Shown here: one piece after another, positions 44,601-59,700 of the stretch
Position numbering within the stretch: the stretch's first letter is position 1
How the letters are laid out: every line of letters starts with the position of its first letter
Assembly: GCA_037074765.1 (NCBI GenBank)
Contig: JBAMDO010000111.1
Coordinates: 62,001 to 126,000 of the forward strand
Reading direction: 5' to 3'
Length of the DNA: 64,000 bases
Source: Mansonella perstans
Lineage: Eukaryota; Nematoda; Chromadorea; Rhabditida; Onchocercidae
The notes under the pieces: model-generated
Told to the model about the DNA's origin: nothing
What the model saw: only the letters and a program-made list of their open reading frames with translations
Database searches by the model: none
Made by a program: the position numbers and the translations under genes

Positions 44601-46848
44601 TTAGTAATTTTTAATACTATAATTAGTTTTGTATCATTTATCTTATCTTACTTATTATTAAAATTTTGGTGCTGTTTTGAACAATAAAATTAAAATCAAA
44701 AACATTGATTGTAAAAAAAAAGTTTCCGTAAAATTTTTTTTAAAAAAATTTCAGTGACCCTTCCATCTGATTTTTTTGTGAGCAAGGAGTATAGAAGGAT
44801 GACCATCGACTTAATAGTTTCTAGTTAAGAATGGTTATCCGTTGCCGATTTGTGTGACTGTTAAAGAAATAAGCGGTAGGATTTGAATTGCAACAAGTGC
44901 AAGTTCAGTAGAATATTTGCAAATTTTTCAGAGAAAACTGATGATGTTGCATGCATATCAATGCATTTAATTGGGTAGAATGAGCGATCGGGCGGAGATT
45001 GAGGCGTGCGTGATTGTGAAGGCAAGATAATGCAAATATACTTGCATTACATACACAGATATGCACTGCTGATACATGCATGCACATACACCACATACGT
45101 GGCATAGAAATAGGTACAGCAATTAGAAATGACATTTTGCACAAAGAAGAGATTTTTGGAATAGCTGAAAATTTAGAAGAGTTTGAGGAGGGTGGGAGAA
45201 TCTGAAGTATCCATCCCAATGTGAATGTGTTTAGATTTGGCTCATTGATAGTGTCAGCAAAAACCGTTCGACTTCAATTGCTGTCTGTTTTACTAAAGTT
45301 CGAAAGAGAAAATTCTAAATTGTAACCACTGACGGATCTGTTCAAATATGTATATTTTAGTGTAAATTCAAATTTGAATTTTATTCTTTTACTTCGTCTT
45401 AATATTTGAGTAAATTATTTGTAATTAATTGCAGAATAAAAAATTCGAACAATATTATATAACAATCAATTATAGAAGAATATAATCGCATTATTAGCTT
45501 TTTGCAGTACTTATACTCAATCTGTCATAAAAAATTTTTAAATTATTTTGGCTGAATAACTTTTCGGATTTCTTACCATCAATGTATGTAGGAAACTTGG
45601 CGTCATATTCGTATTGCATATGTTGTAATTAGACGATATTATAGGTTTGTAAAATGATTACCGTCGTACCAACATACACCTGCCTGCAAAAAATTTCTTC
45701 AGAAATTCTGATGGAACCTGATTGCCAACATTTTCTATTATATTGTAAATTCATGAGACTTGACGTCATCTTATCTTCATTTTTGTGAAAAATTCAGTGC
45801 TACTTCTGGTTTCTATTAATTTACTTATGAATGGATTTATGCGGAAATACGTGTATTTAAAAACATTAGAATAAGTGGTTTCTGAAGCATCATTTTTTTC
45901 GTTTTGCGATTTTATTAAAAGTATTACAGAATTCTAAAATAAATTCTAGAGCTTGCTAATAAGGAAGCCATTTAATCGTAGCATCTTCGGCCCACATAAT
46001 AGTATTTTTGATCTGAACGATTCAGTGAATTCTAGATTAGATAAAATGAATTTTATGAACCTTTGGCCAAGGATATAAAGAACTCACTAAGCAGCTGCAA
46101 AATACAAACATGCTAGACACAATTAGGATTCGCGAGAAAATCTTTTAAAAAACGCTCGGAAACGCTGAATGATATTTTGATGCTTTTAAGCAGTATGTAA
46201 AAAATGTCGTCATAAAAAGTTGTTTTGCTTGTTGTCGCATTACATCTCCTTCGCTCATATTTTAAAACTAAAAACTTGTTTAATTTTGCAGAGATCACTC
46301 TAATCATTAAATTTAAAAAACTATTTGTTGAATTTAGATAAATTTTATACTAACTAATCAATCCAATAGAAAATCGAATATTTAGATTATTTCCTAGTGA
46401 TATGAGGCATAAATTTTCTCAAATTTAATCCTATTTTTTTGCAGTAAAAAGTGTTGTTTACTGATTCCTTGAAAAATGAATTTTAATTATTTTATACTAT
46501 ATGCCAAAATAAAATCGGCAGTAACAAACTTAATAAGAACATGCCATTATGGTTTCAGTCTTGGAGAAGTATTAGAGCATATTTGGAGGATACGAAATGA
46601 CATGAATTGCGCTTTTTTCGTATTTCGTTACCTTAAGAGGTATATAGTAAAAACTCATTGCTGTTATGCAGGGTAACTAATATACAGCAGAAAAATATTT
46701 TATTGGCCAAATTTCAACTCGTCCTTTTGTAGAACAAACACAAAAATAATATCATGATAATGCTGGTGGGGGTCGGCCATGAATATATGCCACCGATCGT
46801 GAAGTAATTGAGTCCATCATTTTTGACGAATCGCAATAGTTCTACCAC

Positions 46849-46872
46849 CACTACCACTACTACTACTACTAT
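46849..46872. repeat. (ACT/ACC)n trinucleotide tract
   Basis: Short run of CCACTA and CTACTA triplets in the gene-free region. Confidence 0.8.
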
Positions 46873-49605
46873 TCTTAGAATACTAATGTCTCAATAATAA
46901 TAACAACAAATACTATCACTAACAAATTGCTACAGCCACTACCACAGTCATTCTTCTTTTAATGCGTATAAATTTTCATTTAAAAAGTAGCGGAGGAATT
47001 TTTATGATATGGTAGTATTTTAATACGAGTTGCGCCATTAAAAATTTGTTTCTTTCTTTATTAAACTTAAAAGTTCTTCGTTTCAATTTCTTACCCATTC
47101 TTCTGTATTTGCATACAAAATGCACGTAATCCCGCACATCCGTGTTTCCAAATAAATTAAAATGCAGATTACTAATGTGTAATTGAATTCATGAATTGAT
47201 TGAAGACTCGATTAAATATTTAGCAAATATATCTTAATTTCTTAATTCCTTGTCAAATTTCAAATTTGAAGCGTTAATAAATATCTAATTAAATTTAAAT
47301 AAATGCTTTTTATCAATGTTCTTTATTGCACTTCCTGTACCAAGTTGTACCAGATCTTAAGTTCTCATTATTTTGAAGTGCGAACCAAAATTGTTAGGCT
47401 TTCATAAAATCTTTCTAATTCAGTAATCAACTTCCCTTGCTGAGTTTTTATTCCTTGCCACTTTCCCGTGTTTCTTGTATTAAGATAATTGATATTACTT
47501 AATTTATATAAGTTCTACGTGTATTACGGTAACATGGCTTTTTTCATATCAGTTTTTTGAAGTCTAATTTTTAAAAATTCGTTTCATTATGTCACTGAAA
47601 GATATTTAAACTTCTTGATGACATATAGTATGAACTTCTTGAGTTTGGTTGTGATTAAAATATTTCAGTTGTAACAACATGAGCAATTTTTTCATCTAAA
47701 ATTTTCATTTTCGATTGAAATTGGTCCTTATTTTGCAATATGTTTTTCAATCGCAACTTATTACAACTGATACTACTAGATTCAGTAGTTTACTAAAAGT
47801 TGTATTACAGGCTCAAGCTTGTTATTTGTAGATGATGGTGATGCTGCTGCTAGTTGTATTGCTATGAGAGGTGATTGAAAACTTTAGGTGACCAAGGTAA
47901 TTTAAAAAAAAGCTTGACAATCTCAAATTTGAAGAAAAATATGCAGAAATAAACGCCTGCTTTTTTGCTGTATTTCTCAAAGTCTCCATTTTTTATTTCT
48001 TTACACATCTGACCAGTTTTTAATAATTTTTTTTCATTCCAAACGAAAAAATGTTGACTTCTTGCCGATATTATCAAACATATGCGTTATAAAATTTGAT
48101 TTTATTTTTTAGTGAATATGTTTCATCGGAATAGTTTGAGCTCAGGCGAATAATTTCTGAAATCTCCCTACAACAACTTGCAAATTGATTTTTGCGTTTA
48201 GCAAGTCGCCTAAAACTTTTATGTTTATTTTCAAATTGCTAAAAATCTAGTCTGAATTCTAATCAGAACAGATAACAGGAAAATAGTAGTACTGATGACA
48301 AGCAAGGCAGCCGATAAAAATAATCAATTTACTTCTTGGACTATTTAACTAAAAGCATAATTAACGACACCTTTAATCTGAACAACTATTACAAAGTGCA
48401 ATTGGATTGGTAGTTAAAACTGGCAATGATACTGTTTTGCTAATAATTAGAACATTACTTTGATTTTATTTTTCGATAAATTCAAAAGAGCTAAATTCAG
48501 TGTAGTAGGAATGATATTGGTAATGTAGTTCTAAGTGATAATAACAAAAGAGTTGCATTACTTATTTTTGTCTGCTTTTTTTTTTGTAAAAGAGACGATA
48601 GTTTTAAAATATTTCTAACCCTAAATAGTTAAAATACAAATATAAAATTGAGTCAGGCAAAACTTAATTCCATAGTTAAATAATTGAAGCATAAGGAATT
48701 GAAGGAATATAGAGGAAATCGAGACATTCCGCTCGTACTACTACATCTTGACAAATAAATTCAAAAAAGCAGTAATTTGTGAGATTTTGATAAGAAAGAA
48801 GAAAAGTTGCATTTCATTCGTGGATAGATCACGTAGGAAAAATTAGGCAAAAAGAAGGAAAGAAAAGAAAGTTATGAAGGAAAAGATGAAAAGATGAAAG
48901 GAAGGGTGACAACGATAAAAATCTGTTGCTGTTAATTTGTTTTCTTTAATATGCACATCTTTTTACCGATCTATTAATGAGGACGATGAAGTTGGTAATG
49001 GTGGCGACGATAGCAACGGGGACGCAGGCATAGCGAATCGTTGAATGGATGGGTGAGTTTATATGGAGAATTAAATACCAAGTTCTTCAAAAATTTCGAC
49101 ATAGCATCATTGTGTCATCAAATTAAATTCAATTTATTAAATTTAATAATTAATAACACTATTCATTCTCTTCTTTAAACCACTAAAAAATTGAAATTAT
49201 TAGGCAAAAAAATGCAGTGCTATGTCGAACATTGATAAAAATTATTCTAAATTGAATTCCAATCATTAAAGGATACAATATTCTGCTAACAACACTAATC
49301 TTTATCAATCTTTAAGGCCAATTTACAGAATCTTATTTGAAAAATTTTGCAGTAAAATAAGAATAATAATAGATTAGTGATTAAAAAGAATTCGCGAACT
49401 ATTTAATGACCAATAAATGATTTAATCAATGTAATAATATTAAAAGGATATACACTTGCTAGATTATCATCTAACTTATATCAGTAATTTTTTAGAAAGT
49501 ATTGTACGGCCTTGCTCTTAAACTTCAGCAGCATAATTCTCTCACATTTAGCTCTATGTTAAATTTTAGCTAATGATAATTGCTAATTACGATAATATTC
49601 ATTTG

Positions 49606-49640
49606 TCTCTTTTTTTTTCTTTTTTTTTTTTTTTTTTTTT
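49606..49640. repeat. Poly(T) tract
   Basis: About 30 T interrupted only by single C bases, ending in 21 consecutive T. Assembly length here is probably unreliable. Confidence 0.9.
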
Positions 49641-52600
49641 GTTAAGCTTTTGATAAAATATAGTTATTAAAAAGAATAACTTAAAATACTTTATCGTTTC
49701 CAGCTGTACAGATTAATTGGAAAATTGGTCATCTCATTCAAACTTCTTTGTGTTTAGGGAACGTGAAACTACCGTAATCTATGAAATTTTTTGTAGGTTC
49801 GACACCAAATCAGATTCATTCTTTCTAGTCAACAAATCTCATGTAGTGTACTCTTTGTTGATTGTTTTTTTTAGATGAGATGTAAATGCATGTTTAGTTG
49901 CCAGTATACGAATACTGATTTATTTAGTTTTGGAAAAAAACAATTTTCTGTTTATCTGCCATTCTATCTTTACCTGGCGGATTAACTTTTAGGTTTGATT
50001 CGTTTTTGTCATCTCTGCTCATTCAATTCAACTTTCGCTCTACACAATGAGTTCGTAAGGGGTGAAGGAAAAGAGGTAACTGATAGCATTACTGTGTCCT
50101 GCTGCACCTATGAGTACGGTCGTCTATCATCCCAATGGTGTCACCTCCTCTTCTCACAGTCAGAGAGAAGAACATCCTTGTCGTTTCAACTACGAAATAT
50201 TTTGTGGATTTTCTGTTTGTTTTATTTAAATTTTTGTTTCTATAGTTAATGAATAATCGATACTTGCATGAAGCCACAATTCAGTTCAAGTCAATTTCAT
50301 CTGGGAATGAATTGCTTTTAAGTCATCATCTTTAAAAGTTTCGGAAAATACTTTTCTATGCATTATATTGACTTGAAATAAAAATATTGAAGCGCAATAT
50401 TTTTATTTCGGTCAATTCGATCAGCAAGAGAGCGTCACTGAAAACGAACTATATAGCTGAAATGACACCAGGAGAGATTTGGAAGATTTGTTTCAAAAAG
50501 ATAGTATCCCTATGACCTATCGTAAGTTTACTCTATCCCAAGAAAACATCAATTTAATTGATGAAATATTGAAATTACAAAAAGAGCAGTAATTTGTCAA
50601 TAATATTTCAAAAGTGTAAGAGCAAACAGATGACGACCAATACATATAGGTGACTGAATGAAAATGATGGCATTAGTAAGTTACTTTTCGTGTCACATAT
50701 TAAAAAAAGTGTACTCATTCTCAAACTTTTCATATTCAAGATTTTTTCTCGACATAATTATAATAACTTGCTAGAAGAATGACGACAAGACAATTTGATC
50801 ACAGGTCAAAATTTGATAGACTATTAATTGTCTCACTGAGGTATTATTTGACGATTTGTGCAAGAAAGAACTATTCTATTGCTGTTTTGTGAGATAATGT
50901 TTCAAAGTATTGATTCAAAATATTGCCATTTGTTATAAAATCATATTTGGTCAGATTTACTGTAATCTAAATATTACTTTGAAACAAGATGGGCCTAGTC
51001 GAAACCATTGTTGATCTTACTGACAGAAAAATATAGTAAATAATAAGTCGGGTTCTTTCAGAGAAGACTAGGGCTGTGCACATTATTGGCCTTTTTACAA
51101 AGTTCAACTTGTAGGAATCAAAGAAGACTGAACTTTGCAGGACACAGCAAATGATTGAATAGTATCTATCACTATGCTTATGATTGAGAAATGCTCACAC
51201 ATTTCCCACTGTTGCAAACTGCTTGATGGCTTGAATACAGTAACGAGAGTCAGATACATCTTTGCTCGGAGCCCATGTTTTCCGTGATCTAACTTTTTAA
51301 TAATTTAATCCTTTTAAAAATCGATAAGCTATTTCGTGAGCTTATATCCCAGAAAACAATATTCCGTTGATACTCAACAATCGAACATGATATATGTAAC
51401 TACTATTTCAGTTCACATGAATAAAATATTCGGCTACTAAGACTGAAACTAGAACGACTACAGAAATTTAAGTAGCAAGATTTTCTCGAGATATAAGGAA
51501 TTTAGGATGCAGACAATATCTGTGAAGATGTAATATGGAATAATTCAGAATGCTGCTTCATTTTTTTCCCTACTTCAATATGATGTCACAACTGGACAAT
51601 ACTAGAGAAGAATTCAATGATGGCATAGGCATTCTTTTCAACTTATATTTGCTTTAGTCATGAAGCTTCTAATGAACGTTGCAAAGAAGCGCTTTTAAGC
51701 AAACATTGCCACAATCATCAATATGCAACAGTTTAGGCTAGAGAAAGCAGCGGTTTTGATAACGGTCATGAATCATTTCAACGTTGTAATCGATTAAGTC
51801 ACAATTTTCCGTTAGATTTTTTTAATGATCATAGAAATTACTAATTAATTTAGATTGCTGATTAAACTTACAGATCTTTTAACTAGTATATATCGATACA
51901 CTATTTATCGGTATGCCTTTCACATTTGATGAGTGCAATATTATAATGCCCATTGAATTGGGATAAATGAGGAATGGTCGAAAAATCGCAGGAAATGATA
52001 GTGCTTTATAGATCCAAAAATTCTAAAAGACAATAAAGAAATTGTAATGTCAATATTTATTCTAATATGGCTTCAGTGACTTTTCCGCCTCTCTATTCAA
52101 TTCAAAATATGTCAACAATTGTCAAACGAAATATTTATAGTCTCAGGAGAATTTTTCTTGCTTTCATTTCTACTTTTATACCGCCATGTATGGCTACTTT
52201 TTATTGGCGCAACTGTACTATGTGAAAATGAAGCATTTAGTACTTGAATTAATTTAATGAAAAATCAGTGTTATAAATCCTATCATAATTTTTGTAAGAC
52301 AATTATGATGAAGTGTGATAAGATTGACAGTGAATGTTAACAAATGAAAGGAGTAAGAATGCGAGGAGAGTTCTGAGCAGTTGTCTTCTCGATTTACTGA
52401 TAATCCAGAATAGAAGAGCAGTTAATTCTTTCTGAAAAGCCTGAACGCAATGTTTACAAAAAGACAAATAAGAAGTGAAGGAATTGAAAGCAAATTTTAA
52501 GTATCTATTTTCCATCCTAGCTCATTTAAATTGTTTAAGAATATTGAAGCCATCTATATTTGCTTTCGTTTGGGATGAATTATTTCGAAATTTGTAATAT

Positions 52601-53663
52601 ACTGTGGAATTATTATGAATGAAAACATATTCCATCATAAATTTATGGTTTATGGTAGTACTTAAAAAATTTTTAATATTTGACAGTTAAAGTATTCTTT
52701 TTTGCAACTTCAATCTTAACCAGCTTCAAATGTATATTCTTTAGAGAAGGAAATATCGATAGATCTTCTGGGGTGGACCATTTATAATTACATGCTTCTA
52801 TGAATATTTCGGGGATTTACTCGAGATATTCATAGAATCTTGGCAATCCACTATTCAAATAAAAGGAAATGAGAGTTTCGGGAAGCTCTACATACAACTG
52901 ATCTCTATTTGCAACTTTTTCCCGAAGTAGAAAGAATTTCTGTTAATTTGGTACAATTAACTGTTGAAGTGGTTATATCTGACTCGCAAGAATTCTAGAG
53001 CAAAAATTTTGAAATTTTGTTGAGAATTAAATTTGTATATTCATTTTTGTCAAACTAATGTATGAATATTGGAAAAAAAATCAAATGAGGAACTATAATT
53101 AAAGTTAGTGAGAGAGAAAGTAATGTATGCATCAGAAAAAAAGGTTTGGAATTAGTGAGGCACAAGCAAGATTCAGATAGTAAGAACAAATTAAAAAAGA
53201 GAATATTACTGTCCCTTTACTGTAATTGGTTAAAGAATTTTTATGTGAATTCACCTTCTTAATCAAAATAACAAATGACACCTTTTTAATTTAATTAATG
53301 GGATTACACGCAAATAGCGCCATTGCTCTAATTCCGTTTCGTGTTTGCGCAAATCATACTAAAGATATGAGAATAGAGACGCAACTTTTACAACATTTTT
53401 AGAATTTGCGGTCAAGTGAACAAAAGGGCTAGTGGACAGATTTTGTGAAACAGTACGCTTCGCGTACTCTGCTTCATTTCTAATGTTCCTGTGATTTTAT
53501 TAAATTTTATATGAACAATATGTATGATTTTATTTATGCAATGTTAACGTGATATGTCGATTTCATTTTTTAAAGAAAAACAATCGTATCAAGCGCAATT
53601 TTCGACCTCTTTGAAGCTGTTTTAGCAGTTAAGCTTCATATGAAAATTTGTTTACTTTTACAG

Positions 53664-53703
53664 GATAATACAGTCAATTCATAAAAAATTTAAGAAACGA
53701 ACG
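53664..53703 (+). promoter_or_regulatory. 5' untranslated leader and trans-splice acceptor of the BED/hAT gene
   Basis: TTTACTTTTACAG ends at 53663, a good acceptor 40 nt before the ATG at 53704. It may receive a spliced leader, or the 3' end of a distal non-coding or alternative first exon in the upstream 33.7 kb. Confidence 0.5.
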
Positions 53704-56700
53704 ATGAGTATCGTCGTCCAAGGAGAAGCTCCTGAGCCTAAAAAATTTCGGTCATCTCTACCTACTCAGGTATAAGCCTTTATTTTAAAACTCCATTATG
53801 ACACTAGCAGTAGTGACTTTGGAATCGACTGAGTATGAGACACAATAATCTTTAACTATGCTTCAAGCTTCAGCTGTATTTCGAGAATCAATTTACAGGT
53901 AATTGTGGAAAGTCCGACCTTTACATACGAAGGCAGTGGTAGTCCTTTGGACGATGCAGCAAATGGAGGCCAGTCTCCCGCAGGTCCATCTTCGGCCCGT
54001 TCACCCAGTTCTGCGTCTTGCGTGAAGGAGGAACGGGAACGCGATGATTTATACGCAAATGCTAACAGTAATAACAATAGCAACAATTTACTATATCCAA
54101 GGAGTGGTCAAAGTCTTGTAGATGCGTTTTCCACAGCAATGATTTTTCAAGCTACCAGTGCTTACATGAAGGTAAGATGTTATCTTATTTCCATCAAAAA
54201 GTGGAAATTCAAATTCAGATAGGGAATTCCTATTATCTGGCAAGAGATCTCTTTGCAGAAACAGTTAGATGTTTCCTTCACAGCTAGCTTTTGGATAGTG
54301 TGCTGGCTTTTTGTTAGCTAACTGAATTACTTTTTTATTGCAGCAAATGCAGCCTGCGAATCAGAAATGTCGTGGTAAATCAGCTACCCCAAGCGGTAAA
54401 TTTTTTTATAAAGGCTTTTTGAATTTGACTCATTTCCATTTTATTCAACTCAAATTAACGCGTATGAAATTGTGCATAAAGTAATTCACTATACTATTAG
54501 ATCAGGCTTGGAAATTTCTCAGGAAAAATTAAATTGCTTTAAAATTAGATTTCATCTAGTTTCCGTAATCTGAACAATACATCTTCTGATCCTTCAATTT
54601 TGTAATCTGAGAGACGTCATATAAAAAGACAGCTTTCTAGTTCCACCAGGACCACCAATTCCGGGTGCTATAGCAGCAGCATCATCGCCAGCCGCAGCAC
54701 TATTCAGTGAAGATGATTGGTCCTGGCATCGCAATCCAGCTGCAGCTATCCGAAGTGGTGGAACTAATAAGCAGACACCAGTTTGGAAGTTCTTCGTTTA
54801 TAATAAAGCTGAGAACTTGAGCAGGTCGATTTTAAAATTTTTTAAGTATTCTTTCTACAATAATTACTTTTGTGACAAGTTGATTAATATAAAAATTTTT
54901 ACAGATGTATCGTGGGTAATTGTACGTATGTATTGAAAGGACCGCATACCAGTACACTCGCTTGTCATCTTAAAAAACATCCGCCTCAGTATGTGGAATA
55001 TCAAAAGTTAAAGGTTATCTTAACTATTTTGTCTTAAAAATTCTTGCTCTAATTTGCAAGTTCGTAGCAATTAGTTTACAAAGGAATCGTGTTTCGAGAC
55101 CTATGTTTAACTGAACTTGTTCTCATTTCGCCTTGGAACAATGAAAAAAATATAAAAAGAAGCTCAAATTAGACCAATCAAAAGTAGATTTACGAGTGAT
55201 ACAATTTCTAAAGCAGTTCGATAGTTTCAGGCCATCTATTCACGTGACCGTCTAAATAACATTAGCAGTAATTCTTCTCAGATATCAGTTTCTCCCGCTC
55301 CTGTATCTTCCGGATCCGGTAGCGTGTCACAGCTTAACAGTTGCACCAGCCGCATGAAAACAGCCGCAAATAATTGCAACAATGGTAGCGGTAATATTTT
55401 GAAAAGTCTCAGTCAAGATGATTATTCGTCAGGAAATTCACTCAGTGCTATTAAACGCCACGCACATATCTCGACTGTTGTTGCAGCTTCTGGAAAACAG
55501 TCCACTCATAGCGTTAGGTTTGTGTTTCTTTCAACAGCTTACTTCTCTTAAAAAAAATCATTCTTAGTGAAATCAAATGATATTTTCTCAAATTAATTAT
55601 TATATAACAATTGTTTGTAATTAATATTGATGATAAAATAAGTCATAATGAAATTTATAAATTAACACTTTTTATTTTTAAGCAGTATACTGGATGTCTT
55701 AAATGCAAGGGCAAGTGTGGCAGCTTTAGCTAGCGGAAATGGACATTTGCTACAAAATCCAATTGCTGCCATTTTCAATAATTCGGAACAAGACAATAGT
55801 AACAAAGCTAGTGATATTAGAAATACACGGAATGCATCCGGGAATTCATCACCAATCAAAAACAGTTAGTTTTTTTGTTCATCATTTTAAATTTTATTTC
55901 TTTCAATATCGGGATGGAAGTTAAAAACCGTTTTATTAAACAATATTGACTCAAGAAACAAGTCACAGTTGCATAATTTTAAAGGATACATGGAAAGGTT
56001 CTCAAACTATTCTAAAGCTTCAGATATATTGATGTTTCATAAAAAAGGAGTTCAATGAGCTACCAAAGAATGATTTTTTATTTGGTTCCAGAAAATCTCA
56101 TTCTGCTAATTTTAGGAGCATAGCAATGTAAAAAGAAAATGCAAACTAATTCAAGATATCTTCCTACTGTTCAGGTAGTTCGTTGGCAGATGTGTTGACT
56201 GCAAATTTGTTAATGGCTGCGAACAGTAATATAACGGGCAGTACAATGGCAATGGGTCGGAAATGGAATCGTGAAGATCGAAAGCAGAAAGAGATGGAAG
56301 TTAAATTGGCACTAATGCTTTCTGCTAGTCAAATACCATTGAACATCATCGAAAATTCATTTTTTCGTGAATTCATGGAATACGTTCAGCCACGTTTTTC
56401 GATGCCGCATGATATCAATTATGTAGAAGAAGTGAGTGATTTACATTCTGCACCTTGTCAAGTATCTTTCTGACTGCATCATTAGAAAAATTTAGTTCCA
56501 AATCGCCAGCAACTTGACATCATTACTTTTAGCAAATGGTAACGCGTAAATTTTTTCTCAGAAATGTCACTTCTCTCTCTCCGAGGCCATACTGGTACAG
56601 CTAACGCTCTCAGCAAGTGTCTAACTTCTCCAGTATGTATTTTCTCTACAAAGTGACACTACTGCTAATGTTATTCAGATCTAATCATTTTCTCATCTTA

Positions 56701-59700
56701 AAAGATATGTTGATATTTTCAGATAATCAATACAGAGTATTCACGAACGATTATTAATTTGAAAAATCAACTAACCACTGCAAAAAAAGTTGCTGTGATG
56801 ATCGATGTATTGAAATTAAACACATCAACGTCCTCTGCTGCACTTCCAATAACTGTTGATGACAAGGTATTCGTTTCATCTTCTCTTCTCAATTTCAATC
56901 TCATAAATTCTATTTTTTAAATTTTAAAGGCTAAAAAAAATTTCAAGAAATGGAATCCCAAATTCTTATTTTTCCTTACGTATTAAGTATTAATATTCAA
57001 AATAAGGAGAAGATAACAGAAATTATTTGAGGAAGAATCGAAGGACTTGGAATCAAAAGACTCTACATCCGTTAATTCGGATAGTGGATTCGAAGTATCT
57101 GATGAGAATCAGTCTGGCTCAGAGTCGCCAAAATCATCTGCCATGCGAACGGAGGAAATGCGACCATTAATTCGACTTTGTATATCCGTTGCCTTTCACA
57201 GTCCATTAGCTCAACGAGCAGAAGTTGCACTGCTCGGTGTTCGACCGCTTGCTGATGTATCAAATGTCGTTGATGCTGTCAAATCTACAGTTGAACAGGT
57301 TATTCAAGTTAATGTTTCAGCGACGTTCTTCAATCCGACTTTTTTTGTTCTGAGTTCTGCTGAATGAGTTTAAAAATAAAATACTCTTGGTGAAATCTAT
57401 GTAGCGAGCGGATTTTTATTAAAACCTTATCATATCTTCAGATTCTCTCTGAATTTGATATTACAAGTGATAAAGTATCGCGCTATCTGTGCAATGATGT
57501 ACGCGAATTAATTGGAATCAATGTTTCTCGATTCGATATCTTTCCTCGAATGGTATTTTCATTTTCTTCTTCCATACAATTGAAAATTTCATCTAAACGA
57601 GCGATTTTCAACTAGTGAAAGAGGACTTTCTTCTGAATTCGAAAAAATATTTTCGTTCTCAGTTTTTTGTTTACCTATTTTGTAAATGAAAATTGTAAAT
57701 AGCAATTTATTGAATTCACAGCTGGAACCGTACAATCAGAAGTTAACGCAGTCTCTGTTAAATGTAATAGATGCAAATGAAGAAATTGACGAACTGAAGA
57801 AAAGCTTCTACAGCATGATTTTGAATTTTATTACGCGACCCAATGCCATGCAGTTGCTACAACAAGCTGTCGGTAAATTTTAGTTTGCAAAATTTTCATG
57901 TGTTTTTGTCACAAAGTTTAGCATAAACTAGATAAGCGCCTTCAGGACACCCGGTATCAATACCCATTGCCGGTTCATTTCTTGTTCTTATTGATGCCAT
58001 TCTCGAACTCAAAGATGCATTCCTCTGTGTTTGTGCACAAATATCTTTCGAATATCCAGTTGAAACAATCAGTGAATCTCAGTGGTAATCATTCATTTTC
58101 AGCTTTCATCTTTAGTTCATATGGATGACATACTAAGTTTAAGTAGGTGAGAAAAGAGACCCGCTAAAAATTAAGTGGACGGTGCCAATGGAATAAGCAG
58201 TAGATTAAATATCCTTAATGAAATTATTCTAGATAAAAAATATGAAATCTTACACTTTTCACTTATTCCAATAAACTATATATTAAGGCAAGTTCTGGAA
58301 AATGTGTCAAAACTGTTACGGCTCTTTCACACTCATATGAAAGTTGTGCAGGACGGTATTTATGCAACAATCGATGGTGTTGTTCCATCACTAATGCAGT
58401 TACAAGTTTCTCTCGAGAAAGTGTGTAAATTTTTATTGAAAAAATGTACATTTCTTTGCTTGAGATGTGAAAAATGGGCAAAATTAAAGAATTATACTTA
58501 TGTGACAAATGCAGTTTTTATTTGTAAAAGTTCGTTTTGATAAAGTAACGAAAAAGAATGGATTATCTTAATTGAGAAATAAATATTGTCTAAATAGTCA
58601 TCAATAAGGTCCCATATTTCGAAATCATTTACCTGTTGGAACCATATATTCAACAAAAACAATGTCATGCTACATAGATTAAGCTATTCTAAAAAAACGC
58701 CATTGAAAAAGTAAATGTTGCCGTTGAAATATCATTCCAATTTCGTGTAGTTGTTTTGAGTAATTTTCTGATAATGCTGAATGAAACCTTGTAGATTTAC
58801 TCTTTGAATCTCAATTTTTATATGACAGAACTAATTAGGAAGAAAGAATGGAAATCCAACTAAGATATATTTTAATAATTTTTTCGCAAAATTTCTTTTT
58901 ATTTCTTTTTTCAAGAAATTATTCTCCTAATTCGACTGTAATAGATTGATTATTAAGAAAAAGAAAAATTGGTATAGGATGCATTAAAAATGGTTACTAT
59001 AAACTAGGGGATCCCTTTTGAAGTCAAAGATGTTTTACTGATAACAAGCAGTTATCAGCAATACATTAAATTAGTGGTATGTCAACTTATAAACTCATCT
59101 GCAGAACTAATGCATTTTCTACTATTTTATAAGATTTATATAGAAATTGCTTGAATTTCAGATTAAACTTATAATCATCCCATTTCAGGATTTCGCTGCT
59201 CTTGGGAATTTAGCTAATCAATTAAAGATGGATTTACAGAAGCGTACAGCATCAATATTAGATATTACTGCCCCTGATTTTGATGGAACTTTCATACAAG
59301 CAACAGCACTGAATCCACATTTAGCCTTATTGTTAGATGACGAGCAGTTAGCATACGCCAGGAATGCTATCGAGCAAGAGGTATTTCAATTCGCTGAAGA
59401 TTTTTTATATCAGTTTTCCTAGTTTTACTGTAATTGAGAATAGTGAACTAAAGTGAAGAGAGAAATGATCATGGTACTCGAGGAGAGTCATAACATTCTT
59501 TTGGGGTCAATGTAATGAAGGCTAGTTGTAAAGAATTGTTTTACAGCATATTATTGCTTCTTTTTGGAAAATTAAAAAATGCAGAAAACTCAGTGAGCAT
59601 TTTGATAAATTATAAAGTTCAAATTTTAAAATAGTAGGAATTATATACAAATATTGAACCAGAATTTCAATTCAAATGAAGAATTGAGGATTTTTAAATT

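Larger units (their letters stand above)
19949..53703. other. About 33.7 kb with no recognisable complete gene
   Basis: All open frames here are short (at most about 115 codons), mostly AT-composition artefacts or translations of simple repeats, and none matches a family I know. I could not chain conserved exons on either strand. The features I can support inside it are listed separately: microsatellites, two aspartate-codon-like GAT tracts, two weak BEL/Pao gag relics, a diverged tandem duplication and two exon-like islands. Because it lies just upstream of a probable transcription factor gene, it may hold that gene's regulatory sequence. That is inferred from position only. Confidence 0.6.

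Noticed and set aside
44905..45219. 104-codon open frame on the minus strand
   Set aside because: No recognisable domain, no supported splice partners, and a length expected by chance in 64 kb of six-frame sequence.
49797..49812. GGTTCGA-like tRNA B-box matches (also near 32090)
   Set aside because: No matching A box, acceptor stem or cloverleaf could be built around them.
52796..52837. 12-bp inverted repeat with 18-nt loop
   Set aside because: Same reason; no sign of a microRNA precursor or transposon end.
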